DNA of 64,000 bases, from contig OZ020484.1 of the NCBI GenBank assembly GCA_963971405.1, positions 3,906,001-3,970,000 on the forward strand, given 5' to 3'. The stretch comes from Psococerastis gibbosa (Eukaryota > Arthropoda > Insecta > Psocodea > Psocidae). The notes beneath the pieces were generated by a model. It saw nothing but the letters and a program-made list of their open reading frames with translations. It was not told the DNA's origin and did no database searches. Shown here one piece after another: positions 9,101 through 18,339 of this stretch (position 1 is the first letter of the stretch; each line of letters begins with the position of its first letter). The translations under genes were made by a program, and so were the position numbers.

Positions 9101-11631
9101 CACGACGTGGGCGCAGCGCTGGGCTGGTATTTCACTGCTCAGCACCCTGTTCTAGTCACCAAATTTGTGTCAATATCGAACGCTCATCCCAATATTCACT
9201 GGAACCAATTATTGAATGATGCTGCCTTCAATAGCAAGTAAGGAACGATATATCGCCTGCTTCATGTTATAATCCAAGGGAAGATAGATAGAAGGACTGA
9301 GGGCTCCCGGCAGAAGAAGAACATCCTGGTTGAATTACCTGAGGCAGTGGTTTGGCAAGAGCACAGTCTCCAAGGCATATAAAGAAGAAGAGCCATAAGC
9401 CCAAAGCTGTAGAGAACAACATCAGTACATTTCAAATGTGTATGCTCCGATAAATGCTGGACATATCTTGGAGAGATCGTACCCATAATGTCCTGCGTCG
9501 AATGGATACAGAAGCCGAGTTGCTGCTGACGGAAACTAACGTCCTTTGGCCATGTGATGAGAAACGAAATGTATCGCCTTCTGCATGTTATACAAGAGGC
9601 ATATAATGGAGATGAAGAAGTTACATGATATTGTTGGTTGCTTTTTTTATACCTCTGCCGAGGCAAAATAGCTTCTAGCCTCGGGCTGCCCCATTTTATA
9701 ATAATAATAATCATAGAATGTATTGTAACCAACAGACCACAGCTCCAATTTAGGTTACATTACAAATCTTACCAACTAACATTCAAACAATTCTGTCTAA
9801 TAACATTGCCTTAAACGCACTGAGAGAAGTTGCAAGAGGGTCAACTTCCAAATAAATGTCTAGTATCCTAAGGATTCTGCATAGCTGAGGCTCGTCAATG
9901 TCATATAAAAATAAATTCTTTAAACGAGAATTTGCCGCGTTAACTCCAAAACGTGCCCCCGATAATATCAAATTCACTGGTGTTGCACCGACCGTAGGCT
10001 CAGTTAAAATTTTCTGATATGTAAAGCAAGTGGTCCCAGTAGTTTACGCGGAAAGTGTGAGACTCAAGCAGTCGATCTCGTTTACATAAATACGAAATTA
10101 AAGTTAGCAAATAAACTGAATGTGTAATCTAAATTTTTCAGATTCATCGACTTCTGCCAGATGCCAATGTTACCAGAAACAGAAATTCGAAAAGGCAATC
10201 TTGCCATGATAGATATGATGTTCCAGCACCTAGGAAAATGCGGAGAGTCCAACATTCTCGAAGCCTACAAATATGTGTTCTCGCGGACTGAAGATGTCAC
10301 CGGTCCACTGCATTATTTGAGAAATCTACCTTTACATAGACTGAAAGAAACAAAATTAAAAGTTCCTACACTTCTTCTAATTGGCACCAAAGACCCGTAC
10401 CTGCTGACGGAAGCACTTGTTCGGTCTTCTGAATTTTTAGTTACGTACGATATTAAGCTGGTAGAGGGAGCGGGACATTTTCCACATCAGGAAAAGCCTG
10501 ACATAGTCAACCAACTGTTGCTGTCTTTTCTCTTAGGTAGGTATACTTTACTTTCAATTTCATTGTAATGGACAACTTTTGTATAAGAAAATGCTTGCTT
10601 GCTTTAATCAGATCATTCGATCAATCAATCGGGTGGTGGCTTATGTTAGGTTAGGTGGTGGCAAGGTGGTAGCGTTCTTGTACTTGTGCGAGTCTGTACA
10701 CACCATGCAATCGGAGATATTGTATCTCAACACGGGTACTAACCTACAGAGGTGACTTACTGTAAATGCGCCCAACCAATCAAATCATTTAATCAATCAA
10801 TCGGCGTCCGTAGTAAGGTGGTATCCTGTTGGTACTTGTGCAAGTCTCTACACACCATACAATCGGAGACGTGTCGTATGTCAACACGTGTACTAACCTA
10901 CAGAGGTTACTTAAATCTTTCCAACTACCCATTTGCTACAATGAAAATAAAGGTCGGCAACTCGCAACTCATTTGTGTATACCAGGGCCTGAAAGATAAC
11001 TATGTTATGGCCTAGTAGAATATAAGAAGTTGCCAGGGATGTCCAGCGTTGGATCTGCAGCAATAATAAATAAATAAATAAATAAGGCCTTTTTTCTATT
11101 ACTAAGCTAACCTAGCGGAGTTAGGGCTATAAAGCCCTCTCTTACACTATACTAGGAACGCTCGTCTCTCACTACATATTTTTTATACGAAGTGAGTGAG
11201 TTAGTAGTTTACTCGTTAGGTGAATCAGTTGATGTTCGCTTAGTTGCATAATTGTAATTCTACAGGAGTAGGCATGACTTTTGCCTGTTAACTTTTCAAT
11301 GCAATGCAAGGAAATCTTCAATAAAATATTTGCTTCCTCCTTACGTACAGAGCAATTCTTTAAAAATTCAAACCATTTCTTGGGGTAAGTGCAAGAAAAA
11401 CTCTCATTTACCACTGATTAAGATAAACTACTAGTTATTAGTGTGTTTATTAGTAAGTGTTTTGTTTTGGCAGGTGCTCGGGCCGAAAAGACCACAAAGA
11501 TTTCGGAGACCTCCCGAAGTAGTCTGATCGGGAGTTTAATGAGTAGCACATTCAAATACGGCAACAGTTTGGTGGACAATGTGGTAAAATCTACGAATGG
11601 TGTCGTGTGGAAACCAAATCAAACCGCATAG
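5987..11631 (+). CDS. EPHX4: EPHX4-like epoxide hydrolase, complete, five exons
   Basis: This is an alpha/beta-hydrolase of the membrane-anchored EPHX3/EPHX4 group, which opens epoxides by nucleophilic attack and hydrolysis of an ester intermediate. Exons 5987-6190, 7330-7457, 8962-9237, 10142-10536 and 11474-11631 join in phase to 386 residues (family about 360). A hydrophobic stretch near residues 15-35 (AVIYTLVVIFRRIFV) is the likely signal anchor. HGFP (90-93) forms the oxyanion site. GHDVG carries the nucleophile Asp159; Asp287 (GTKDPY) and His315 (GAGHFPHQEKPD) complete the triad. Tyr261 in HYLRN matches the second lid tyrosine. The first lid tyrosine seems replaced (Phe204), and the usual Trp after the nucleophile is Val160. 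The C-terminal ~50 residues, rich in Ser/Thr, are not recognised. An upstream in-frame ATG at 5975 would add four residues. Confidence 0.93.
6191..7329 (+). other. Intron 1 of the EPHX4-like gene
   Basis: The intron is AT-rich. At about 6735-6785 it has a fragment (AAGATAATTTTAGAATAGAA, then GTGCTATTCAAAATT) shared with 36230-36260, 50650-50690 and 54310-54360, the core of a fold-back element ('R6'). The 119-codon frame at 6221-6580 is not supported as a gene. Confidence 0.6.
7330..7457 (+). CDS. EPHX4: EPHX4-like exon 2
   Basis: The acceptor is CTTTGTTCCAG| before 7330. The exon encodes GVKFHYVQSGE...LVLLLHGFPDCWLGWRHQI through to KYF, the first beta strands and HGFP oxyanion motif. The donor is TTTCG|GTGCGTAC and splits an Arg codon. 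Confidence 0.92.
7566..7762 (+). repeat. Dispersed repeat 'R3' copy in EPHX4 intron 2
   Basis: The repeat runs from GTCCAATGCCAACGACCCC through ATTGGCGAACTGGTG, CACCGGCTACAA, AATGGACAAGCTGTGACAAG to AGTACGAGCC. The same series of blocks is at 34660-34856 and 58115-58310 in this orientation, and reversed at 31830-31922 and 34950-35065. It is non-coding. The class is unknown; it often adjoins the poly-A-tailed SINE-like repeat. Confidence 0.7.
7763..8961 (+). other. Rest of EPHX4 intron 2
   Basis: No reading frame or repeat family shared with the rest of the window was recognised here, apart from ordinary AT-rich low complexity. Confidence 0.4.
8962..9237 (+). CDS. EPHX4: EPHX4-like exon 3
   Basis: The acceptor is CCTATTTTCAG| before 8962. 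The exon encodes VIALDLKGFGDSEKP, the nucleophile elbow CIVIGHDVGAALGW and HPNIHWNQLLND. The donor is AGCAA|GTAAGG, splitting a Lys codon. This is the catalytic core of the enzyme. Confidence 0.94.
9243..9625 (+). mobile_element. Decayed LINE (RTE-like) C-terminal fragments in EPHX4 intron 3
   Basis: The frame at 9243-9360 reads RYIACFML*...APGRRRTSWLNYLRQWFGKST, the C-terminal signature of RTE-like LINE ORF2. A second block (about 9420-9600) reads MLDISWRDRTHNVLRRMDTEAELLLTE followed by a frameshift into HVMRNEMYRLLHVI, which normally precedes the first block. So the pieces are either two overlapping copies or a rearrangement. Several stops and shifts make it a fossil. Confidence 0.7.
10142..10536 (+). 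CDS. EPHX4: EPHX4-like exon 4
   Basis: The acceptor is AAATTTTTCAG| before 10142. The exon encodes the lid (FIDFCQMPMLPE, AYKYVFSRTEDVTGPLHYLRN), the acid-bearing strand VPTLLLIGTKDPY and the catalytic histidine region VEGAGHFPHQEKPDIV. The donor is TTAG|GTAGGTAT, leaving one base. Confidence 0.94.
10645..10915 (+). repeat. Two head-to-tail copies of a SINE-like repeat (EPHX4 intron 4)
   Basis: Copies at about 10655-10765 and 10810-10915 share the order AAGGTGGTA, TGTGCGAGTCT, ACACACCATGCAATCGGAGA, CTAACCTACAGAGG. The same repeat at 28200-28389 ends in a long A tract, and further copies are at 31195-31365, 34535-34605 (-), 34857-34948 (-) and 63455-63605. TGGCAAGGTGG resembles a tRNA A box; no good B box is seen. 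Confidence 0.7.
11065..11160 (-). mobile_element. 5'-truncated tRNA-type SINE (ATAA-tailed)
   Basis: The TTATTTATTTA tail (plus-strand TAAATAAATAAATAAGG) is followed by CTAACCTAGCGGAGTTAGGGC and AAGCCCTCTCTTACACT, shared with fuller copies at 28533-28747, 40727-40891 and 45546-45749. The tRNA-like head is lost here. It lies in intron 4 of the epoxide hydrolase gene. Confidence 0.75.
11474..11631 (+). CDS. EPHX4: EPHX4-like exon 5 (C-terminal tail)
   Basis: The acceptor is TGTTTTGGCAG| before 11474; its first two bases complete a Gly codon. It encodes a 51-residue tail (ARAEKTTKISETSRSSLIGS... to WKPNQTA) outside the hydrolase fold. I recognise no domain. The exon is supported by the phase match and an intact frame to the stop. 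The first AATAAA downstream (11831) lies inside a hAT MITE, so the true polyadenylation site is uncertain. Confidence 0.78.
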
Positions 11632-11741
11632 ACTGATCAGTAAGCCTTCAAAAGTTAGGTTAATTCTATTTCGGTAGGTATGTACTGTAAATGGTGGGTT
11701 TGATTTAACTTGAGTCCCCAATTCTTGATTTTCCTCGATTG

Positions 11742-11947
11742 CAGTGGCGGGTCCACGAAGAGGGGGTCGCGGGTTCAAGACCCCCCTTCAAGCGTCCTGA
11801 AGGGCGCCAAAATGAGACAAATTTAAAAAGAATAAATATTATCTAATTATCAAAACAATATGCCATAAAAAATAGACTAACTTTGTTAGCAATGGGTGAC
11901 AATTTTGGCCATGGCCCCCTTCAAATAAAAAGCTGGTTCCGCAACTG
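11742..11947. mobile_element. hAT-type MITE, 206 bp
   Basis: The termini CAGTGGCGGGTCC and GGTTCCGCAACTG are imperfect inverted repeats. A perfect 8 bp target duplication, CTCGATTG, flanks it (11734-11741 and 11948-11955). Eight-base duplications and CAGTG-type ends are hallmarks of hAT elements. It is non-coding and sits just downstream of the epoxide hydrolase stop codon. Confidence 0.88.
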
Positions 11948-11959
11948 CTCGATTGTAAT

Positions 11960-12912
11960 GTCAGCGGCAGGCAATCTTTTTCACTGTCCTTTAGACAAAT
12001 TGCTTTTGCTTTAAGGTAAAATGTTCCAAGTCGTTGGCCGTACCTTATGGACACACAGTGCTCCTTATTGGTAATCTTGATTTGCAGCAACTTGCAGTGC
12101 GACCATTGTGCATCCATTATCTGCTATGATCAATGACCGTGTACAAGATAGATGTTGTCACACTTGCCGGCAAGGCCGTAGCCAAATATTTTTTCGGGAG
12201 GGGTCCGGCCCCCTGGCTACGGCCTTGCTTGTCGGTATGATGGGATTTGGTAACTGTGTGAGGTAGTTATTGAGTTTGCTATGGTTAACATACCCCAAAC
12301 ATAGCGACGTAAAAAAATTTCCACTCAACTCAACCAAGAAGTTTTATTGCACACTCAATGAAAATAATAATTACAATAAGTGTCGTACTGGTATAAATAC
12401 TTTGTAGGGGCACAGTAGCCCAATAAAGGCTTAAGTGCATACGTTAAGCTACGTACGTGCCTCAATTTAAAAAAAATGTGTTCCAAATTTGTTGTAAACA
12501 ATTAGCGGACGGTGTTTTTTAATTAAATTTTATTAAATTAATTAAATTATTTAATTTCTTGATTCACAGCCACCAACCAATTCTAATAGTATTTAAGACT
12601 TCATAAAAATACATTAAATTTACATTTTGTCACCTGACATATTGTTACTTTAAAAAGCACGATTAAGTCATTTAGATTGATATTAAAAAATAGCTGTAAG
12701 TCCTTGTGGAAATAGTCTGCATCTCGAGTAAGTTTTTATTTTTTATGAAGACTTCTAAGGACTATTCTTAGATGTTTGCTAGAGTACATCAAGAATTTTA
12801 AATTTCGCCGAAACCTCCGGACCGTTCGGCATTGCTCACAACAAATTTTGGAAGCATTACCTTAACGCACAATGTTTCCATATGATGCCGGGCCAGAGTT
12901 ACTTGTTACACA
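11960..12912. other. Intergenic, no gene seen (except the 57 bp element)
   Basis: AT-rich sequence downstream of the epoxide hydrolase gene, with no supported frame or RNA. A LINE-like or SINE-like origin cannot be shown for most of it. Confidence 0.4.
12171..12227. mobile_element. Miniature hAT-like element, 57 bp
   Basis: CAAGGCCGTAGCC at the left pairs with GGCTACGGCCTTG at the right. The flanks CTTGCCGG and CTTGTCGG match at 7 of 8 bases. Little more than the inverted repeats remains. The same terminus (CAAGGCCGT) starts elements at about 14664 and 59926, and ends one at about 53406. Confidence 0.8.
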
Positions 12913-13241
12913 CAGAGGCGGTCCCAGACCTCATAAAAGGGGGAGGCACTTGCCCCCCCCCCCCGGGAGAATTTTTTTGAAAAATAAGACCGAAATGGTG
13001 AGGTTTTATGCATGTTGAGAGTAATAAGGCTTATATATTACAAAGAATCAATTTAATTGTGGACAAGGGGGGCCCAGGGGTCTCCCCCGGTGGAAATTTT
13101 TTGAAAAATAGGACTGAAATAGTGAGGTTTTGCGCATTTTGAGTGCAATAACACTTAGATTTTAGAGGCAAAGAATATAACTGCTGTCCTAAGGGGGGGG
13201 GGGGGCAATTGCCCGCAGTGCCGGTCGCTGCGTCCGCCTCT
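12913..13241. mobile_element. Terminal-inverted-repeat element with CAGAGGCGG ends
   Basis: The left end is CAGAGGCGGTCCCAGACC and the right end GCGTCCGCCTCT. Inside are two blocks of the type GACCGAAATGGTGAGGTTTT...GGTCTCCCCC beside C and G tracts. A second, longer copy at 51775-52309 is in reverse orientation. It is probably a hAT-group MITE; no convincing 8 bp duplication was found here. Confidence 0.65.
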
Positions 13242-13619
13242 ACACATGACGGCATCATATGATTCCTTCAATTTAGGGGTAGAAGGTAGTATAAGACCCA
13301 ATAAGCTAAGAGAAATCGTCAAAAACTTTTTTGTATAGCCGGAAATAATACATCCGGCAAGAGGGTCAGACTTCAGAGACATAGTAGGCTACTTTTAATT
13401 TGGTCACATGCACTAATTCTGACACTTTCTAATTTTTTTCTCACAAGTTTTTCCTTTCTCTTATGTCGAAATGGGTGGTAGGGTTTGGTCGCCTTTGTTA
13501 ATAATAATTAAGTAATTAATAACTGAATCCTGTATACGCGCCTGATGTGACCTTTTTTTACTGCTGGCCTTCCTTAATATACATTTTTGTGCCCCCTCCT
13601 CGTGACAATTATCTGCAAG

Positions 13620-13792
13620 CAGGCCCGTACCCAAGAGGGCCATGCCCCCCCCCCTAAATTTGATAAAAAATAATAAATAATGTAACAGTTTTAGCCAAAC
13701 CAACTAAAATCACTACAGATGTACCTATCATTTATAAAAAAAATGTTCTTGCCGCCCCCCCCCCCCCAAATTAAATCCTGGGTACGGGCCTG
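13620..13792. mobile_element. hAT-type MITE, 173 bp
   Basis: The ends CAGGCCCGTACCCA and TGGGTACGGGCCTG are perfect inverted repeats. The flanks TCTGCAAG (13612-13619) and TTTGCAAG (13793-13800) match at 7 of 8. It contains two C tracts. A partial copy with the same left half lies at about 41098-41165. Confidence 0.88.
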
Positions 13793-14054
13793 TTTGCAAG
13801 TGCCTCTGTCCGTCCTGCTGATGTTTGTACATTCTGACATTGGCCTTCTCTATCATGCACATTGACACCATCGGACACGTGACAGTGTAGAAAGCTTTCC
13901 CTAACGAATATCCGTCGGAAGGGCACTTACCAAAAAGCAAGACCTTCGAAACTAAAATGGTTGATATTTCCTCCAGGAACTCTCGAAAACTATAACATTC
14001 AATCATTCAATTCATTGGTATTATCGGTCTCTCGCTTGGCCAGACGTTGTGTAT

Positions 14055-14265
14055 TGAAAAACCCGATATTTAAAATAATCGGTTTTCATAGATGAATCTA
14101 CCCAATATAAAAAGTGCGAGGAATTTTAACTACTAGTTAGATATAATGAACAAGATTTTAATTTATTCCAAAAAAATTTCAAAAAAAGCCGCGAAAACCA
14201 ATCGATTTAATCGAACTTTTGCACCTGGCCCCCCTCTGGATCCAATCCTAGCCACGCCCATGGTA
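14055..14265. mobile_element. Fragment of a CACGCCCATG-ended repeat
   Basis: It shares AAAAAGTGCGAGGAATTTTA, GCGAAAACCAATCGATTTAA-like wording and TGGATCCAATCCTAGCCACG with 50870-51032, and in reverse with 25125-25370. The ends resemble hAT-type termini (CATGGGCG.../...CGCCCATG). It is non-coding. Confidence 0.55.
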
Positions 14266-14661
14266 AATCCTACTATTTTAAACATTTTCCTCTTACTAGG
14301 CCTCGCACCAATCATATACACATAAAACCCAAACATCCCCTCTCCCTAGATTTCTCCCTTCCGTCGGCCTTGTCCCTTTGAGATGGTGTTTAAGCAATTT
14401 GAGGGAATTATTGGCATTTCTTGCTTCTCTCAGTTTATTTGGAAGCTTTTGGAAATAGGCGAAGCCCATAAATCTATGGCGAAGCCTTTTAGTGTTGGAT
14501 CCAGTTGCTCTCAATAAACTGGGTTCTGGCCTCTGGGTTAATTGTAAGAGTGGGCTGAATGGCCAAAACTTCGCCCATATGGAAAATAAAAACAATGTTT
14601 CTTCTTCTTTCATGCTTCACTCTATACTGTAGGATTAAAACTTAACAGCTGAATAGGACAG

Positions 14662-14875
14662 TCAAGGCCGTAGGCAGGGGGGGGGGGCTTATTGGGCTGC
14701 AGCCGCCCAAAATGAAAAGTTGAGAATTAAATAAATCTAGTTCGGTAACATGAATATGTCTTCCTCATCAGTAAATTATAAACTTGCTGTTAAAATCGTA
14801 AAACCTCACTATTTCGCACCTATTTTTTCAAAAATTTTCCCCCGGGGGAGAGCCCCGGTCCCGATCCCTGTTTGG
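14662..14875. mobile_element. Left end of a CAAGGCCGT-type repeat with inner CAGAGGCGG-family sequence
   Basis: CAAGGCCGTAGGCAGG starts at about 14664, followed by a G tract. The part at 14790-14860 (AAACCTCACTATTTCG... CCCCGGGGGAGA) matches the interior of the elements at 12913, 48047 and 51775. No right terminus was found, so this is a truncated or composite copy. Confidence 0.5.
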
Positions 14876-15022
14876 AGCAATATGAATATGCATTCCTTTG
14901 CTAACTTTCCTGCTGTAAAACCCCACTGAGAGGCGAGTTAAATTGTTTGCAACTTTTCAACAAATCTTATTGCAACCAAACAACAAACCAGCAACAAACA
15001 ATAATTGAAAGAGTAGTTTTAA

Positions 15023-15408
15023 AGAGTGTACAGCCCGTAGGAAATTGGTAGCCCGAAATTTATTACTTTTTATTTTTTATTTAATTAATTAAGCATGCTG
15101 TTATTAAAGGCTCATCAAAGTTGTAGAAGACTACTTCATGCAGCATATTATAAGATATTTTCAATTTTCGAAATTTTAGTTTTTTCATAAACATGCAAAT
15201 ATTTTATAAACAGGAACTTTTCACGTATTATCGATTTTATAAAAAAACTACATTTTCGAAAACTAAAAATACCTTATTATATATGATGCATGAAGTAGTC
15301 TTCTACAACTTTGATGAGCCAAATCTTTAATAACATGCTCAGTTAATTAAATAAAAAAATAAAAAGTATTAAATTTCGGGTTGCCACTTTCCTACGGGCT
15401 GTACACTC
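15023..15408. mobile_element. 386 bp fold-back element flanked by TTAA
   Basis: The two halves are long inverted repeats (GAGTGTACAGCCCGTAGGAA at the left, complement at the right, then AT-rich arms). TTAA lies at both borders (15019-15022, 15409-15412). A second copy at 54759-55144 also measures 386 bp and is flanked by TTAA. TTAA targets are typical of piggyBac, though the GAGTGTACA ends are not the usual CCC type. Confidence 0.85.
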
Positions 15409-15419
15409 TTAAGTTCCGA

Positions 15420-17510
15420 GTTAGAACTGTAATTGGGACAATCCAAAATTACTACTATCGCTTTTGGTTAGCATGAAAACAAGACTTTATAGTCTTATTG
15501 TTCGCCCTCTGAGTTGTCAATAAAGTCGTTTTCATTTCATTTGGTGAACGCAGATTCATATAATTTACTAAAATGGAAAATTAGAAATAATTAATTTACT
15601 TTTACTTTCTAATATCTATTTTCACTGAGTTTTTATACTTTCCTGTAATTGGTTAATAAACAAAAATATCCCTCAGACCCCAATACCGCTTGAAAAGTCT
15701 CGGGAAGGAATTCTAAACGGCACAGCCATACTCTAAACTAAAGCATGGCGGTTCCGTGCATAGGTTTCCTTGCCGAGACCATTTTAAGGGGTTGCGGGAC
15801 CTGGCCTTGTCATAGTGTATATAGGGATTACTTTTGGTTAATCCCTTGATTGTAAAAGACATAGGCCTACGGTATATTATGTACCAATTTTTTTTACCTA
15901 CCTATATATTCTATATATTCTATATATATATAGTCTATATATTGTTAAATTGTTAATTTTTATATTTTTTCTGTACTATTAATATATATAATATTGTTAT
16001 TAATTGCCTAAAGCTATGGGCTTGTGCCAATGCATTAATTTTGACATTTTTTTTAGTTTTGTCAGTTTTATATTTCTTACTTAAAGCGACAATTATTAGC
16101 CGAAAATATACATTGCTGTAGGTTTATGTTTTGAAAGGTTGTTTACATATTCAAAATATTGTATTGAAATTTAAGTCTGTGTCTTCCGTGCCATTTATTA
16201 TTTAAGATAGGCTAACTTATCCACTAGTATAAGACTACGTTTACAACAGCTAAGAACTAACTATTATGAAGCATTGTTAACTGACAAATTTACTTTAATT
16301 ATTTATCTACGTGTAATTAAAAACTTCAACTATTTAATTTTTATTAGTAGTTTTGTTTACTATAATAGGTATGTGAGTTATTGTTACGGTACTAGTTTCT
16401 TGAAGAGGGTCCCTTATGGTTCCGTCACTCATTGGTGTTGGTGATCTACGCAAGCCCCAGAAAAAGCTTGGTTTAGCTTGGAAACAATACAAACACCAAG
16501 CCATTATACCAAGTCAAGATTTATCCACACCAAGCTTTATTAACTAATATTTCTTTTCCTCCAAGCCAAGACAAACTTTAAGGAAAACCTTGGTTTGGGT
16601 CCATCACTAATTGATTTGCAGAGGCACGGTTTTTTTTTTTTTTAAATTATTGAAATTCAGGACTCATTGGGTAAAAGCGCTTTCTGATGTGTAGACACTG
16701 TAACGGTGTGTCATTTTGGAAAGAATGTGATGAAAATGAAAGAAACTAATCTATTGCAGCGGTTCCGCCACTGTAGCGTCCATTACTCGTCATACTGATA
16801 CTGATCTCAACATTTTGAAAGACTGTACGTGCTTAAGGATACAACAGCATTCAGGAACAAAGGGAAAAACTTATATAAAGCAGAAAAAAAGGAGATTCCC
16901 TATGGCAAATGTTGCGCTTCAGTGTACGTAGAGCTGTTGTCCTATACTGCGGCAAGTGCTGTCGCGTTCTTTGCATAACCCCTCTCGTGTAATGTTCTCT
17001 TCAACAGGGCGGGCCCCATATTGTTAATAAATAGAGTTGAATGACTTCGATGCGCTTGGCTTATTGAATAGGGTGTTCTTTTAAGGGTGTTTTTGGGTTG
17101 GGGACACATACGAGGGAGCTCCACAGGGTGTCCCAAAGTTAATGGCCATTGTCGTTGGTTACAATGGCGGTGTTTGAATAGGAGCATAGCATAAGCAAGT
17201 CAACAGGGCCTATTACGAGTCTTTATTCTATTGTCGTTACATTGTATTAATGTCATTTAAATTGTAGTACTGTGCTATAACGGATTCAAACTGCAGGATT
17301 CTTTATTTTATTTTGTTCTCGTTACGCTATAATAATGCGTTATCACTCCTGGTCTTGGACACAATACTGATTTTTTTTTAATAAATATGCCTAATCCATC
17401 TGACTGGCTGTCTGGCCATTTTCATTATGAGCGCTCGTAATTGTAATGACGTACAGACGGAGTAGGGTCCTATTCTTTCTGTATTACAGAGCATTGTGTG
17501 AGCCTTGATT
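15420..17510. other. Intergenic, no gene seen
   Basis: It holds a possible LINE tail near 15480-15545 (AATAAAGTCGTTTTCATTTC, compare 45990-46010), a TA-rich tract at 15900-15930 and many AAGCTTGG/CCAAGC words at 16440-16610. No reading frame is convincing. Confidence 0.45.
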
Positions 17511-17519
17511 GAATCTTAC

Positions 17520-17851
17520 CAGTGCCGGGTTTGGCTATGGGACCATTAGGGCCATGACCCCACAAAATAGGGGCCCCACAAGAAGCCGCAAAATACAAAA
17601 TATTAACTAGATTAAAAAACTTAAGCAAATAAACTTGTCGAAATATAGGGCGGGAAATTGGAACGTGCCGTGGTATCAATGATTAATCGCCTTACTCCAT
17701 TCAATTTTGCATCCTGTGACTCCATTTTATAATTGATAGTGGAACATTCGTCAAAGGGTATACGCGACTTATCAGGTTGAGAAAGGACCCTCCCCCCCCC
17801 CCCCCCGCAAAATTCAGGCCCCGGGCCCCCACAAGGGCAAACCCGGCACTG
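17520..17851. mobile_element. hAT-type MITE, 332 bp, CAGTGCCGG ends
   Basis: CAGTGCCGGGTTTG at the left and CAAACCCGGCACTG at the right are perfect inverted repeats. A perfect 8 bp target duplication, AATCTTAC, flanks it (17512-17519, 17852-17859). The interior is non-coding with a C tract. Relatives are at 22693-22893, 37127-37739 and 51563-52370. Confidence 0.92.
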
Positions 17852-17890
17852 AATCTTACGTAATATATGATATAGAGCCAGGGGTGGACC

Positions 17891-18185
17891 TAGGGTTGCC
17901 AGATGGTCGGGATTGTCCCGACAAAACTGAAAATGTCCCGACATATGGCTTCAAAACTCATCGGCGGTCAAAGTTCAAATTAGCGCGCGTAAGCCGCCAA
18001 CGAAAATGAACGACTGTGAACCTTTTACATCCATCGATGGCTGGATCCTGAAGTAGGGATCCTGATCATTGGTTCTTTCTCTTGGTATTTTTTATTTGTC
18101 CCGACAAAATTCACCAAATCCTGATATTTTGTATTATGCATATTTTGTCCAGATATTGTACTTAGTTTTCTAATCTGACAACCCT
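17891..18185. mobile_element. Probable inverted-repeat element (AGGGTTGCCAGAT ends)
   Basis: AGGGTTGCCAGAT near 17892 pairs imperfectly with ATCTGACAACCCT ending at 18185; TTGTCCCGACAAAA words occur inside. The size and ends suggest a hAT-like MITE, but no target duplication was identified. Confidence 0.5.
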
Positions 18186-18339
18186 TGGCAGGGGGCAGGG
18201 GGGCAGGGGGGCGACCAAAAAACCAGTCACGATTAGATATTAGAAATAATGCACTTCCCACGTCTAACAAATTGGTAGGTACCCAAATAGCATGGAATAC
18301 TTACTTTTCAAGTGTCTTGCAATAAGCCACAGGCTAAAA

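Noticed and set aside
16430-16620. Possible target duplication GTTCCGTCACTCATTG / GGTCCATCACTAATTG around AAGCTTGG-rich DNA
   Set aside because: Only about 12 of 16 bases agree, and no inverted ends or second copy were found.
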